From contig NZ_JAAIXY010000007.1 of the NCBI RefSeq assembly GCF_010894455.1, positions 186,001-250,000 on the forward strand: a stretch of DNA of 64,000 nucleotides, in the 5' to 3' direction. A model generated the notes under the pieces. It saw only the letters and a list, made by a program, of their open reading frames with translations, had not been told where the DNA came from and made no database searches. The stretch comes from Myxococcus eversor. Its GTDB lineage: Bacteria; Myxococcota; Myxococcia; Myxococcales; Myxococcaceae. A program made the translations under genes and the position numbers. Shown here piece after piece: positions 16,096-26,333 of this stretch. Numbering within the stretch: the first letter of the stretch is position 1; the number at the start of each line of letters is the position of its first letter.

Positions 16096-17499
16096 ATGCG
16101 TTCGTGGTTCAGCCTGTTTGTTGGCCTGACATTGTTGTCGTTGGGTTGTGGAATTTCCGAGTCGCCTGAGGCCTCGGAGGACTTACGCGACAGCGCGACG
16201 GCGGCGCTGGTGTCGGGTGCCTCCGCGCTGGACGGGGTGGCCAGCACGGCCTCCACCCAGCAGGCTTCACGCCAGCATGTGTTTGGCGATGTGGCGCACT
16301 ACCGCTTCGAGCTGAAGGTAGGTCCTGGGGTGCACGACACCATCACGGTGCACCGGGTGGTGAAGGAGCGCGCGCCGTGGGTGCCCGCCAGGGCGAGCCG
16401 GGCGGTGTTCATGGTGCATGGCGATGCGTGGGGCTTCGAGGCGGCGTTCCTCTCCAGCGTCGACTCCGCGTACGTGCCGGTGAACCAGTCCATCGCCGCG
16501 TACCTGGCCCAGGAGGGCGTGGACGTGTGGGGCATCGACATGCGGTGGGTCGGGGTGCCGGCGGGCACGACGGACTTCGGTTTCATGGCGGGGTGGAACC
16601 TGGGCACGCACGCGAAGGATGTGGGCACGGGCCTCTTGCTGGCGCGGACGCTGCGGCTCGCGGGCGGCAACCTGGGTTCGATGAACCTGCTCTCGTGGAG
16701 CCGGGGGACGATGGTGGCCTATGCCTATCTCAACTCGGAGGCGCGGCTGCCCAAGCTCTTGCGGCAGGTGGACGGCTTCATCCCCGTGGACATGGCGGTG
16801 CGCCATGCGCCCCAGTTCGCGCAGCAGCAGCAGTGGGCGTGTGAGCGTCACACGGCGTTGAAGGCCCGGCGCGACTCGGGCGTCACGGAGGGCGGCCTCC
16901 TGGGCTCCGCGCCCGGCATCACCCTCCAGTACATCGGAATGTTCGCCGCCACGGCGCCGGACGCGCCCTCCCCGCTGCTGCCGGATGACGTCTTCGGCCC
17001 GGGCACCGGCCGTCCCTCCAACCGGCGCGCCGCCATCGTCTCCGCGGCGGCCACCTACGCGCTGCTGGCGCCGCTCCAGCCGCTCACCCCGGGCTACCAC
17101 CTGATGGCGGGCATCCCCGACGCGTCGGGCCTGCCGGGCAGCCTGAAGTACACGTCCGAGCCCTACCTCTACGAGTACGCCCAGCGCGCGGCGCCCTACC
17201 AGAGCCTCAACGAGGTGGTGGAGTCGGAGGCGTGGACGTGCGGGCTGAACGTGCCCTACGACGACCACCTCAAGAGCGTGAAGGTGCCGGTGCTGTACGT
17301 GGGCGCGGGCGGCGGGGTGGGTGAGTACGGCGTGCACTCCGCGACGCTCCTGGGCAGCACCGACGTCACGTCGCTCGTCGTGCGCGACCTGCCGACGTCG
17401 TCGCGCGCGCTCGACTTCGGGCACGCGGACCTGTTCCTGGCGAACACGGCCCGCCAGCGCGTGTGGCAGCCCATCCTCCAATGGGTGCGCGCCCACTAG
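16096..17499 (+). CDS. Lipoprotein alpha/beta hydrolase
   Basis: A 467-residue exported protein with a lipoprotein signal (LSLGC, Cys 18). The rest has an alpha/beta-hydrolase layout: an early strand AVFMVHGDAWGFE, the nucleophile elbow LLSWSRGTMVAYAY (S-W-S-R-G, where the usual first Gly is Ser), a strand KVPVLYVGAGGG and a late DFGHADLF that supplies the histidine. Such proteins are esterases or lipases; the substrate is unknown. The ATG follows GATTCGAGGTCCCT, with GAGG seven bases upstream. The gene has a strong sigma54 promoter candidate. It is convergent with the sigma54 activator gene, whose stop is 12 bases away. Confidence 0.75.
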   Translation: MRSWFSLFVGLTLLSLGCGISESPEASEDLRDSATAALVSGASALDGVASTASTQQASRQHVFGDVAHYRFELKVGPGVHDTITVHRVVKERAPWVPARASRAVFMVHGDAWGFEAAFLSSVDSAYVPVNQSIAAYLAQEGVDVWGIDMRWVGVPAGTTDFGFMAGWNLGTHAKDVGTGLLLARTLRLAGGNLGSMNLLSWSRGTMVAYAYLNSEARLPKLLRQVDGFIPVDMAVRHAPQFAQQQQWACERHTALKARRDSGVTEGGLLGSAPGITLQYIGMFAATAPDAPSPLLPDDVFGPGTGRPSNRRAAIVSAAATYALLAPLQPLTPGYHLMAGIPDASGLPGSLKYTSEPYLYEYAQRAAPYQSLNEVVESEAWTCGLNVPYDDHLKSVKVPVLYVGAGGGVGEYGVHSATLLGSTDVTSLVVRDLPTSSRALDFGHADLFLANTARQRVWQPILQWVRAH

Positions 17500-17511
17500 G
17501 GATGGCGGGAC

Positions 17512-19299
<1,788 letters not shown>

Positions 19300-19431
19300 G
19301 ACTCCGGCACTCTACTGCAGGGATGAAGCCTTGCTGGGAAATTGCGGCGCCAGAAGATTCGCCACCGACCATTCCGGCGCCAGGCGCAGGAGAGCACCGG
19401 CCCGGAAGCGAGCAAGCGGGTTGAAGTCGAC

Positions 19432-20022
19432 TCAGGCCTCCGGCGCGTCGAGCAGCAGGCCCATGAGGATGCCATCGACATAGGTGCCTTCGTCGACGCG
19501 CAGGTGCTCCCGTTGGGTGCCCTCGGTGACGAAGCCCAGAGAGCGATAGAGCGCGAGGGCCTTGGCGTTGTCGGCCCGGACGTGGAGCTCCACGCGGGTG
19601 ACGGCGCCCCCATCCGGGTCTCGGTGGGTGCGCACCCAGGTGAGCAGGTGGTCCATCAAGGCCCGGCCGACCCCCAGTCCCTGGGCTGACGGATGCACGC
19701 CGATTCCCAGCACGCCCGAGTGGCGCAGCATCTGGAAGCCCTGACGGAGGATGGAGGCCTCGCCCAGGAGCGCGCCGTGCGCGTCCGTCACGACGAGGGG
19801 GAACGCGTGGCCGTCCAGCCGGTGCAGCCCCGCGGCCTCCCGCTGGGCCAGGAAGGCCTCCGCGTCCTCGGGCAATTCGTCCAGGCGCTTCACGACGCCG
19901 TGCCGGGCCAGGACCTGGGCGCGCTCCAGCGCGAGCAGCGCGGCCCCGTCCTCTCGCGTCGCCTCCCGGACGAGGGCGGAGCGACCGTCACGAAGCAGCA
20001 GCGGGACTGGCTGGAAACGCAT
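19432..20022 (-). CDS. GNAT family N-acetyltransferase
   Basis: A 196-residue acetyltransferase of the GNAT superfamily. Motif A is clear: LGIGVHPSAQGLGVGRALMDHLLTW carries the Q-x2-G-x-G acetyl-CoA pyrophosphate loop. Motif B follows (VRADNAKALALYRSLGFVTEG). The N-terminal half fits the RimI/YhhY-like group. Start 20022 is preferred because the conserved fold begins at MRFQPV; the frame is open for 17 more codons. The gene stands alone, divergent from the operon starting at 20132. The acceptor cannot be told from sequence. Confidence 0.85.
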   Translation of the reverse strand: MRFQPVPLLLRDGRSALVREATREDGAALLALERAQVLARHGVVKRLDELPEDAEAFLAQREAAGLHRLDGHAFPLVVTDAHGALLGEASILRQGFQMLRHSGVLGIGVHPSAQGLGVGRALMDHLLTWVRTHRDPDGGAVTRVELHVRADNAKALALYRSLGFVTEGTQREHLRVDEGTYVDGILMGLLLDAPEA

Positions 20023-20131
20023 GGACAGGACCTTCGAGTACGACGGCCGGGCGACCGGGCATGGGGCCTTCACCGTACCTGACTCGCTTCAGCGCCCGGG
20101 GCATGATGTGGACACGCCGATGAGGGGGCCG

Positions 20132-20848
20132 ATGCCTTTGACGATGACCGCGACCGCTCGAAGCACCCGGAGCGAGGAGCACGAGCTCGCGCTGCTCTTG
20201 AGCGGGCGCTGTCGCCGGTGCGCCGAGCGGATTCCAGGCGGCACCGCGCTGCGCGGTCGGCCGTGTCCCCGGTGCGCCGAGCAGACGCTGCCAAACCCCA
20301 CGGACCGCGAGGTCCTCCACCAGCTCGCCTCCGAGCGGGCCACGGTGAGGCTGGGCATCGCCGTGGCGTTTGTCGCGCTCGCCGCGTTGGTCGCCAGTTG
20401 GGTGCCCCTGCTCACGTCGCTGCTGCTGGTGGCCGCGTTGGTGTGGCTGCGCGTGACGCTGGTGACGCCCGCGCTCCAGCTCCTCACGCCCCAGCGGCGG
20501 CTGGTCTCCCGGTGGACGTTGCGCCTGGCCGCGGGCTGCTTCGTGGCGCTGTCCGTCCTCGTGCTCGAATTGCTGACGCTGATTCCGGCCTTCGGCGCGC
20601 TGGCCAAGGTCGCCATCAGCGCGGGCCAGGTCGCGCTCGCCGGCCTCTTCGCGCGTCGCTACCTCGCGTGGCAGACCGAGCGCGAGGCGCGCGGTGTCTC
20701 CGTCGCCTTCTGGGAGATGGGCCTCCTGGTGGGGTGGATGTTGATGCTGCTGACCTTCACCGCCGCGTCGGTGCTGCTGGTGCTGTACGTGCTCCAGTCG
20801 CTGGGACTCGCGCAGGGCTTCCTCGCCGCGCCCATGGGAGGGCGCTGA
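20132..20848 (+). CDS. Zinc-ribbon membrane protein, first gene of the ternary-system operon
   Basis: A 238-residue protein. A small N-terminal zinc ribbon (CRRC near residue 20 and CPRC about 18 residues later) is followed by about four membrane helices (residues 70-235) with short loops. No enzyme motif is seen. Start 20132 is chosen because GAGGGGG ends five bases upstream; ATG at 20120 and at 20144 are alternatives. The stop is three bases before the next ATG, and the next protein also combines membrane helices with a zinc ribbon. The pair may form a membrane anchor or sensor for the system (inference). Confidence 0.7.
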   Translation: MPLTMTATARSTRSEEHELALLLSGRCRRCAERIPGGTALRGRPCPRCAEQTLPNPTDREVLHQLASERATVRLGIAVAFVALAALVASWVPLLTSLLLVAALVWLRVTLVTPALQLLTPQRRLVSRWTLRLAAGCFVALSVLVLELLTLIPAFGALAKVAISAGQVALAGLFARRYLAWQTEREARGVSVAFWEMGLLVGWMLMLLTFTAASVLLVLYVLQSLGLAQGFLAAPMGGR

Positions 20849-20851
20849 ACC

Positions 20852-21646
20852 ATGCTCACGTTCGCCCTCGCCTCCCAGGTCATCGGCCTGAGCGGCGCGT
20901 CCGGCACCCGGGCGGGAGGCAGCCTGCTGCTGCTCGCGCTCGCCGCGCACTACCACTACCTGTCGCTGCCACCGGAGCTGATGTGGCTCGCGACGCCCCA
21001 GGCGCTCGGGGCCTTCGTCGCGTTGCTCGCGTTCGAGATGTACACCCAGCGCGACAGCGACTTGCGCATGGTGCTGGGCCTGGCGCAGTTCGCGCTGAGC
21101 GCGGGCAGCGGCGCCACGGTGGCGCTCGCCTCGCTGGGCGTGGGGACGGAGCAGCTTCCTCCATGGGCCGTGGGCGCGGTGGGTGCCTTCGTCGCCGTGT
21201 CCACGCTGTCGGTGCGGCAGTGGCTTCACACGCGCGTGGACCAGCTCGAGACAGAGGTGCTGCATCCCCGGCGCTGGCTCCTGCGCACCGAGGACTTCGT
21301 CGGCCTGGGGCTGGCGGCGGTGGCCATCCTCTGGGCTCCTCTGTCGCTGGCGCTCGTGCTGCTTTTCACCCTCGCATGCGGCGTGGCGGGGCTCGCGGCG
21401 TACCGGCTGGAAGCGCGCTCGAGACGCGCGTGTCCCGCCGGGTGTGGTGCGAAGATTCGCGAGGAGGCCTCGCGCTGTCCCAAGTGCCGTGCGGACGTTC
21501 CGGTGGCCAGGGCGTTGGACTTGCGACTCGGCGGACGGATGAGGGACTCGCTTCGCGGGGTGCTCGGGTCCGGGAACTCCAGCGCTCCACGCATGGAACC
21601 AGGCATCCAGCGCGACGGCGGCAAGGTCCCTTCCCGGCTGGGATGA
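20852..21646 (+). CDS. DUF4126-like membrane protein with C-terminal zinc ribbon
   Basis: A 264-residue membrane protein. Five or six hydrophobic segments fill residues 1-190, beginning FALASQVIGLSGASGTRAGG, which resembles the DUF4126 family. The cytoplasmic tail holds a zinc-ribbon pattern (CPAGC then CPKC, about residues 194-213) and then becomes polar and probably disordered. The gene starts three bases after the preceding stop and is followed 24 bases later by the radical SAM gene. Its job is unknown; its place suggests a membrane component of the operon. Confidence 0.7.
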   Translation: MLTFALASQVIGLSGASGTRAGGSLLLLALAAHYHYLSLPPELMWLATPQALGAFVALLAFEMYTQRDSDLRMVLGLAQFALSAGSGATVALASLGVGTEQLPPWAVGAVGAFVAVSTLSVRQWLHTRVDQLETEVLHPRRWLLRTEDFVGLGLAAVAILWAPLSLALVLLFTLACGVAGLAAYRLEARSRRACPAGCGAKIREEASRCPKCRADVPVARALDLRLGGRMRDSLRGVLGSGNSSAPRMEPGIQRDGGKVPSRLG

Positions 21647-21670
21647 TGGGCGGTCCTCGCCGTTCCTGGC

Positions 21671-22297
21671 ATGCTGCGGACGGCTCCCATGTCTTCGACC
21701 GCGGACGCGTCCTCTCCTGGCCCGGTGCTCCGGGTCGCCCAGCAGGTTCCTCGCACCGAGGCGGAAGGGCCGGGGCGCCGCTTCGCGCTCTGGCTCCAGG
21801 GGTGTCCACTGCGCTGTCCCGGGTGCTGCAACCCGGAGATGTTCGCGATGGAGCGTGGCACCGTCGTGACGGTGGAAGCCCTCGCGGCCCGGGTGCTCGC
21901 GACGCCCGGAATCGAGGGCTTCTCGCTGCTGGGAGGCGAGCCCTTCTCCCAGCCCGGCCCCGCCGCGGACCTCTGTGAGCGCCTGCGCGCGGGCGGCTTG
22001 AGCACCATGGTCTTCAGCGGCTACACGCTCGCGGAGCTGAAGGCCCAGGCGAACCCGGACGTCGAGCGGTTGCTCGCCAGCCTGGACCTGTTGGTGGATG
22101 GGCGTTACGAGAAGGACCTGCCGGAGACGCGCCGGCGGTGGATTGGCTCCAGCAACCAGATCATGCACTTCCTCACCCCGCGCTACTTGCCCGAGGACCC
22201 GACGTTCACCGCGCCAAACACGGCGGAGATGCACCTCGTCGAGGGCCGGCTCATCGTCAACGGCTGGCCCGACCTCGCGGACCGACTCCGTCCATGA
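21671..22297 (+). CDS. NrdG-like radical SAM protein (4Fe-4S single-cluster domain)
   Basis: A 208-residue radical SAM protein. The cluster motif is CPLRCPGC (C-x3-C-x2-C), followed by the SAM-binding glycine-rich strand GFSLLGGEPFSQP and the later VDGRYEKDL segment. The size and layout match pyruvate-formate-lyase/ribonucleotide-reductase activases (NrdG), which generate a glycyl radical. No NrdD or other glycyl-radical enzyme is nearby, so it probably serves this operon. ATG at 21671 or 21689 could be the start; neither has a strong Shine-Dalgarno. The stop overlaps the next gene by ATGA. Confidence 0.85.
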   Translation: MLRTAPMSSTADASSPGPVLRVAQQVPRTEAEGPGRRFALWLQGCPLRCPGCCNPEMFAMERGTVVTVEALAARVLATPGIEGFSLLGGEPFSQPGPAADLCERLRAGGLSTMVFSGYTLAELKAQANPDVERLLASLDLLVDGRYEKDLPETRRRWIGSSNQIMHFLTPRYLPEDPTFTAPNTAEMHLVEGRLIVNGWPDLADRLRP

Positions 22298-23397
22298 CGC
22301 GCGTCTCGCCCTCCGAGCGCCGGCTGCTCACGCTCGCGCGCGCCGTCATGGGCCTGGGCCAGTACGCGCCCGTGGAGGACCTGCTGCGCGAGCGCCACAC
22401 CATCGCCGCGCGCTTGAGCCCCGGCGCCCTCGCCTCGCTGCGCGACACGCTGGCCCGGGGCACCGTCCTGGCGTTGGCCCGCTGCGGAGGGGCGCACCGG
22501 CGACGTCACCTGTCCTCCGACTCCGGCGAGCCTGGAGAGTCGGGCCCCTCACGGCTCTGGGAGCGACACCGTGCCCCCGAGCTGCGCTTCTCCGCGCTGT
22601 GCTTTCACACGTTGCGCTGGCTCGTGGAGCAGCCGCTCGTGGTGCCCGGCCACCGGCCCCTGGACGTGGACGCACCGCCGACGCTCGCCGACGAGCTGTT
22701 CCTCTTCCTGTGCTGCCGGCTGGTGGCGGGCACGGCCTGCGCTCCCACGGTCAGCCTTCAGCCGCAGTTCCAGCGCTCCATCCTCTGCCGGCTGGCGTTC
22801 CCCGACCTGTTCGTCGCCGCGCCCGGCGCCCTCGACGCGGAGGGCTTCGCGCCGCTGCTCGCGGGGGGCGGATGGTTGCTGGAGGCGCTCCAGGACGAAC
22901 TGGCGCTTCGGTGGCGACGGCTGGAGGAAGCCAAGGGACGACTCATCGAGCCCAAGCAACTGGTCGACCTGGGCACCGCGCAGGAGCGAGTGCTGGACGC
23001 GTTCCTCGATGCCGTGGACGGCGCGGGCCGCAGGGACCTCGCGGGCTTCGTGCTGGACGCGCTGCGCCCCCTGGTGGACCAGCCCGCGTCGCGGTGGGTG
23101 TCGAGCCTGTCTCCTCGCGCGTCGCTGAGTGTGAAGGCCGAGGCACGCCGGGCGGCGGGCGCGAGCCTGCGCGCGCTCGGACGGCTGGCGCGCTGGGACG
23201 CCGAGCACCGCGCGGTGCGCTTCTTCGACGACGGCTACGAGGGCGCGCAGTTGCTGCTCTCCGCGTGGGCGTCCTTCGGTGAGCCCGGCTTCCGCCTCGC
23301 ATCGGACCGCGAGCGGGAGCTGACCACGGACCTGGCGACGCCTGTCGAAACGATTCCGGATACCCTCCCCCTCCCTTCCGCCGAGAGCGCCCCATGA
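22294..23397 (+). CDS. Unrecognised helical protein of the ternary-system operon
   Basis: A 367-residue soluble, Leu/Ala/Arg-rich, mainly helical protein with no catalytic motif I can identify. Repeated amphipathic helices (for example LRRWLVEQPL-like and ADELFLFLCCRLVAG) suggest a helical scaffold such as the X-type accessory domains of FtsH/MoxR/vWA systems (inference from position). It is joined by ATGA overlaps at both ends, to the radical SAM gene and to the gene at 23394, so all three are translated together. Confidence 0.7.
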   Translation: MTRVSPSERRLLTLARAVMGLGQYAPVEDLLRERHTIAARLSPGALASLRDTLARGTVLALARCGGAHRRRHLSSDSGEPGESGPSRLWERHRAPELRFSALCFHTLRWLVEQPLVVPGHRPLDVDAPPTLADELFLFLCCRLVAGTACAPTVSLQPQFQRSILCRLAFPDLFVAAPGALDAEGFAPLLAGGGWLLEALQDELALRWRRLEEAKGRLIEPKQLVDLGTAQERVLDAFLDAVDGAGRRDLAGFVLDALRPLVDQPASRWVSSLSPRASLSVKAEARRAAGASLRALGRLARWDAEHRAVRFFDDGYEGAQLLLSAWASFGEPGFRLASDRERELTTDLATPVETIPDTLPLPSAESAP

Positions 23398-23960
23398 GCC
23401 GCGCCTATCGAGTCTCCGTCTCCGAGTCCCTCAACCGCATCGTCCAGGCGGAAGACGGCGTGTGCTCCAAGCTGGAGCTGTTGCCCTTGCTGTCTCGCGA
23501 GGAGACGGCGGGCCTGCTCGCCGCGGAATTGGCGAACCGTGGCTTCAAGCAGGAAGGTGACGTGGCGGTGCGCCTCGAGGCCGACGGCGTGCGCGTGGCC
23601 GTGGACGTCACGACTGGCGAGGTCAGCGTCACGCTGTCGGACGCGGAGGAGGTGGAGCTGAGAGCGACGGGCGAGGTCCTCTCCCACACCCCGGACGGCT
23701 CCGATGCGACGAAGAAGCTGGCGCGAGAGAAGGCCCGCGCGAAGCTGGAGGACCGGACCCAGGACGCCACCGAGTCGCTCCGCGAGGACATCACCCGCAG
23801 GCTGGAAGGGCGCTTGAGGGACCTCAAGTCGGAGCTGGACTCCATCGCCAACAAGGTGACGGGCGAGGCCCTCAAGGTGCGCGCGTCGCAGTTGGGCACG
23901 GTGGAGGAGATCCACGAGGACGCGGCGACAGGCTCGCTCACCATCAAGGTGCGCGTATGA
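23394..23960 (+). CDS. Accessory protein with beta-domain and coiled-coil, ternary-system operon
   Basis: A 188-residue protein. The first half is a small beta-rich domain (YRVSVSESLNRIVQAEDGV, then DVAVRLEADGVRVAVDV). The second half, from about residue 105, is a highly charged coiled-coil helix (KKLAREKARAKLEDRT, LEGRLRDLKSELDSI), and a short beta tail ends it. It resembles the short conserved proteins that accompany FtsH-type ternary systems. It probably binds or presents substrate to the adjacent protease (inference). ATGA overlaps bind it to both neighbours. Confidence 0.7.
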   Translation: MSRAYRVSVSESLNRIVQAEDGVCSKLELLPLLSREETAGLLAAELANRGFKQEGDVAVRLEADGVRVAVDVTTGEVSVTLSDAEEVELRATGEVLSHTPDGSDATKKLAREKARAKLEDRTQDATESLREDITRRLEGRLRDLKSELDSIANKVTGEALKVRASQLGTVEEIHEDAATGSLTIKVRV

Positions 23961-26074
23961 GCCAGCGCATCCCCGAGGAGTCCCTGCCCACGGAGCTGAC
24001 GCCCTTCGCGGCGGTGGAGGCCGCCTATCCCGCGGAGCTGGGCCGTTTGTGCGAGGCGCTGCTGCGGGGCCTGCCCGTCATGGTGGAGGCGGACAAGGAG
24101 CTGACGCCGTACTTCTACAAGTGCCTGCGAGACAGGCTGAAGAAGGACGGCAAGCAGTTCCTCTACCTGGACGGCCGCGCCGCCGCGGAGCCGCCCCCTG
24201 GAATGCCCGCGCCCAGCATGATGGCCACGCTCATCGGCCAGCTCCGCGACGCGGTGCGAGGCGCGGTGCGTGAGCGCATCGTCGTGCTGCCCCACCTCGA
24301 CCTGCTCACCACCAGCAGCGGTGGCCTCACCTCCGAGGCGCGCGAGGTGATTCCGCTGCTGTATGAAAACCCGGAGATGCTCTGGGTGGGCTTCAAGGAC
24401 CCGTCCTTCCCCCTGCCGCGCGTCATCGAGAACCTGTTCCCCCACAAGGAGAGCATCCTCGGCGTGAGTCGCGAGCGGCTGCGCTACCTCGTCACCCAGC
24501 GCGAGTGCCGCAAGTTCGGCCGGGGCCTCCAGCCGTACTCGCTCTACAAGCACGTGTCCGGAGTGAATGCCGTGAGGCTGCGACGGCTGCTCGGGGCCAT
24601 CACCGGCGAGGACTATCCCAGCGACGCGCGCCCCGCCTTCGCGCAGCTCCGCTCGGCCACGCTGAGCGGCTCGCTCAATGTGCCGGAGATTGACCTGCAC
24701 ACGGAGATTGGCGGCTACGCGAAGGTGAAGGAGCGACTCCAGCGCGAGATTCTCGACGTGCTCGCGCACAAGGAGACGCTGACGGACGCGGAGGCGGTGA
24801 AGCGCGTGGAGGGCCTTCTGCCCCGGGGAATGATCTTCTGGGGCCCACCGGGCACCGGCAAGACGCTGTTCGCCAAGGCGATGGCGTCGTCACTGGGCGC
24901 GGCCGTGATTGTGGTGAGCGGCCCGGAGCTGAAGAGCCGCTGGGTGGGCGAGAGCGAGGAGAACCTCCGCCAGATTTTCGTGCGGGCCCGACAGGCCGCG
25001 CCCAGCATCATCATCTTCGACGAGCTGGACTCCTTCGCGGCGGCGCGCGGCACGTACACTGGCTCCGGCGTGGAGCACTCCATGGTGAACCAGCTCCTCA
25101 CGGAGATGGACGGCTTCCGCAAGGAGGAGCTCGTCTTCGTGGTGGGCACCACCAACTTCGTGGAGTCGCTGGACGCCGCGCTGCTGCGCCCGGGCCGTTT
25201 CGAGTTCCAGCTCTGCATCCCCTACCCCAACAGCGCGGACCGCCGGGCCATCCTGTCCATCTACAACCAGAAGCTGGCCCTGGGCATGACGGAGCGCGCG
25301 CTCGACTACGCGGTGAAGCGCACCGGAGACCGCGTCGAGGGCACGGGCACGCGCTTCTCCGGCGACCACATCCAGGCGCTGTGTCGGGCCCTGGCGCGAC
25401 GCAGGCTGCGCGAGGGAACGCAGGCGCCCACCGAGGCGGTGGACGTGGAGAAGGCCCTCACGGACTTCCTGGACCGGCCGGAGCTCACCTCCGCCGAGGA
25501 GAAGGTCGTGGCCACGCACGAGGCCGGCCACGCCGTGTGCGCGCTGTTCTGTCCCAGCGCTCCCGCCATCGACCGCATCAGCATTCGCGGAGACCTGGCG
25601 GGCATGCTCGGCTTCGTGCAGTACGCGGACCCGGCGCATCGCTACGTCGTCACGCGGAGCCAGTTGCTCGACAGCATCTGCATGCTCTTCGGCGGACGCG
25701 AGGCGGAGGCGTTGCTCCTGAACGACCTGTCCATCGGCAGCGCGCACGACCTGGAGCGCGCCACGGAGATTGCTCGCGAGCTGGTGGAGATGCTTGGCAT
25801 GGGCGGCGATGGAATGCCCGTGCGGCGCTTCGACGCCCCCGGACGGGACTCTGAGCGGCATGCGCTCTCCGATGGCATGCGCACAGCGATGGAGGTCGCG
25901 GTGCATACGCTGCTGGAGGAACAGCGTGCGCGGGCTCGCGACATCCTCCAACGCGAGAAGGCCCACCTGGTCGCGTTGCGGGACTTGCTGCTGGAGCGCA
26001 AGGTGCTGGACCGCGAGGCATTCGTCCACCTGGCGCCCACGGTGGCGCCGCAGAAGGAGCCGGCCCATGGCTAG
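23957..26074 (+). CDS. Soluble FtsH-like AAA+ protease with M41 metallopeptidase domain
   Basis: A 705-residue ATP-dependent zinc protease. The AAA+ domain has Walker A GPPGTGKT (296-303), Walker B IIIFDELDS (about 352-359) and the second-region-of-homology LLRPGRFEFQ. The M41 domain has HEAGH (521-525) and the third zinc ligand in AHDLERATEIA (Asp 598), so both activities look intact. Unlike housekeeping FtsH there is no membrane helix. Instead the first 230 residues look like a second, inactivated AAA module, with a Walker-B-like strand RIVVLPHLDLLT but no P-loop. ATGA joins it to the gene before, and its stop overlaps the next gene by eight bases. Confidence 0.92.
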   Translation: MSQRIPEESLPTELTPFAAVEAAYPAELGRLCEALLRGLPVMVEADKELTPYFYKCLRDRLKKDGKQFLYLDGRAAAEPPPGMPAPSMMATLIGQLRDAVRGAVRERIVVLPHLDLLTTSSGGLTSEAREVIPLLYENPEMLWVGFKDPSFPLPRVIENLFPHKESILGVSRERLRYLVTQRECRKFGRGLQPYSLYKHVSGVNAVRLRRLLGAITGEDYPSDARPAFAQLRSATLSGSLNVPEIDLHTEIGGYAKVKERLQREILDVLAHKETLTDAEAVKRVEGLLPRGMIFWGPPGTGKTLFAKAMASSLGAAVIVVSGPELKSRWVGESEENLRQIFVRARQAAPSIIIFDELDSFAAARGTYTGSGVEHSMVNQLLTEMDGFRKEELVFVVGTTNFVESLDAALLRPGRFEFQLCIPYPNSADRRAILSIYNQKLALGMTERALDYAVKRTGDRVEGTGTRFSGDHIQALCRALARRRLREGTQAPTEAVDVEKALTDFLDRPELTSAEEKVVATHEAGHAVCALFCPSAPAIDRISIRGDLAGMLGFVQYADPAHRYVVTRSQLLDSICMLFGGREAEALLLNDLSIGSAHDLERATEIARELVEMLGMGGDGMPVRRFDAPGRDSERHALSDGMRTAMEVAVHTLLEEQRARARDILQREKAHLVALRDLLLERKVLDREAFVHLAPTVAPQKEPAHG

Positions 26075-26333
26075 TCTCATCCTCCGCCTCCTGGTGAATC
26101 CCCAGACGGGTCGCAAGGACGTCGTCATCCAGTATGAGAGCGACTCCGACGCGCTGCCCATGGAGCACGAGGAGGAGCACCGCCGCCTCGTGGATCAGCT
26201 CATCGCCGGGGGCGCGCTCAAGGCCTCGGAGGTGGGCCGCATCATCGTCCAGCGCGACACCCCGTCCGGCCAGGTCGCCGAGCCCGAGTCCACGTCCGAG
26301 AGCACCGCCGAGAAGGTGAGCCAGAAGGCCTGA
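26067..26333 (+). CDS. Small accessory protein of the ternary system
   Basis: An 88-residue protein that starts inside the end of the protease gene (ATGGCTAG). The N-terminal strand pair ASLILRLLVNPQTGRKDVVIQYE resembles a small beta-grasp or ubiquitin-like start. A helix rich in Glu/His (LPMEHEEEHRRLVDQLI) follows, then a Ser/Glu-rich tail. It is too short for a firm family call. Its ending TGATG is shared with the start of the next gene. By size and position it could be an adaptor or a tagging peptide for the protease (inference). Confidence 0.65.
   Translation: MASLILRLLVNPQTGRKDVVIQYESDSDALPMEHEEEHRRLVDQLIAGGALKASEVGRIIVQRDTPSGQVAEPESTSESTAEKVSQKA

Noticed and set aside
19988-22234. A 748-codon minus-strand frame spanning the start of the ternary operon
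   Set aside because: It crosses three plus-strand genes that have good starts and motifs; its translation is Arg/Gln-rich without a fold.
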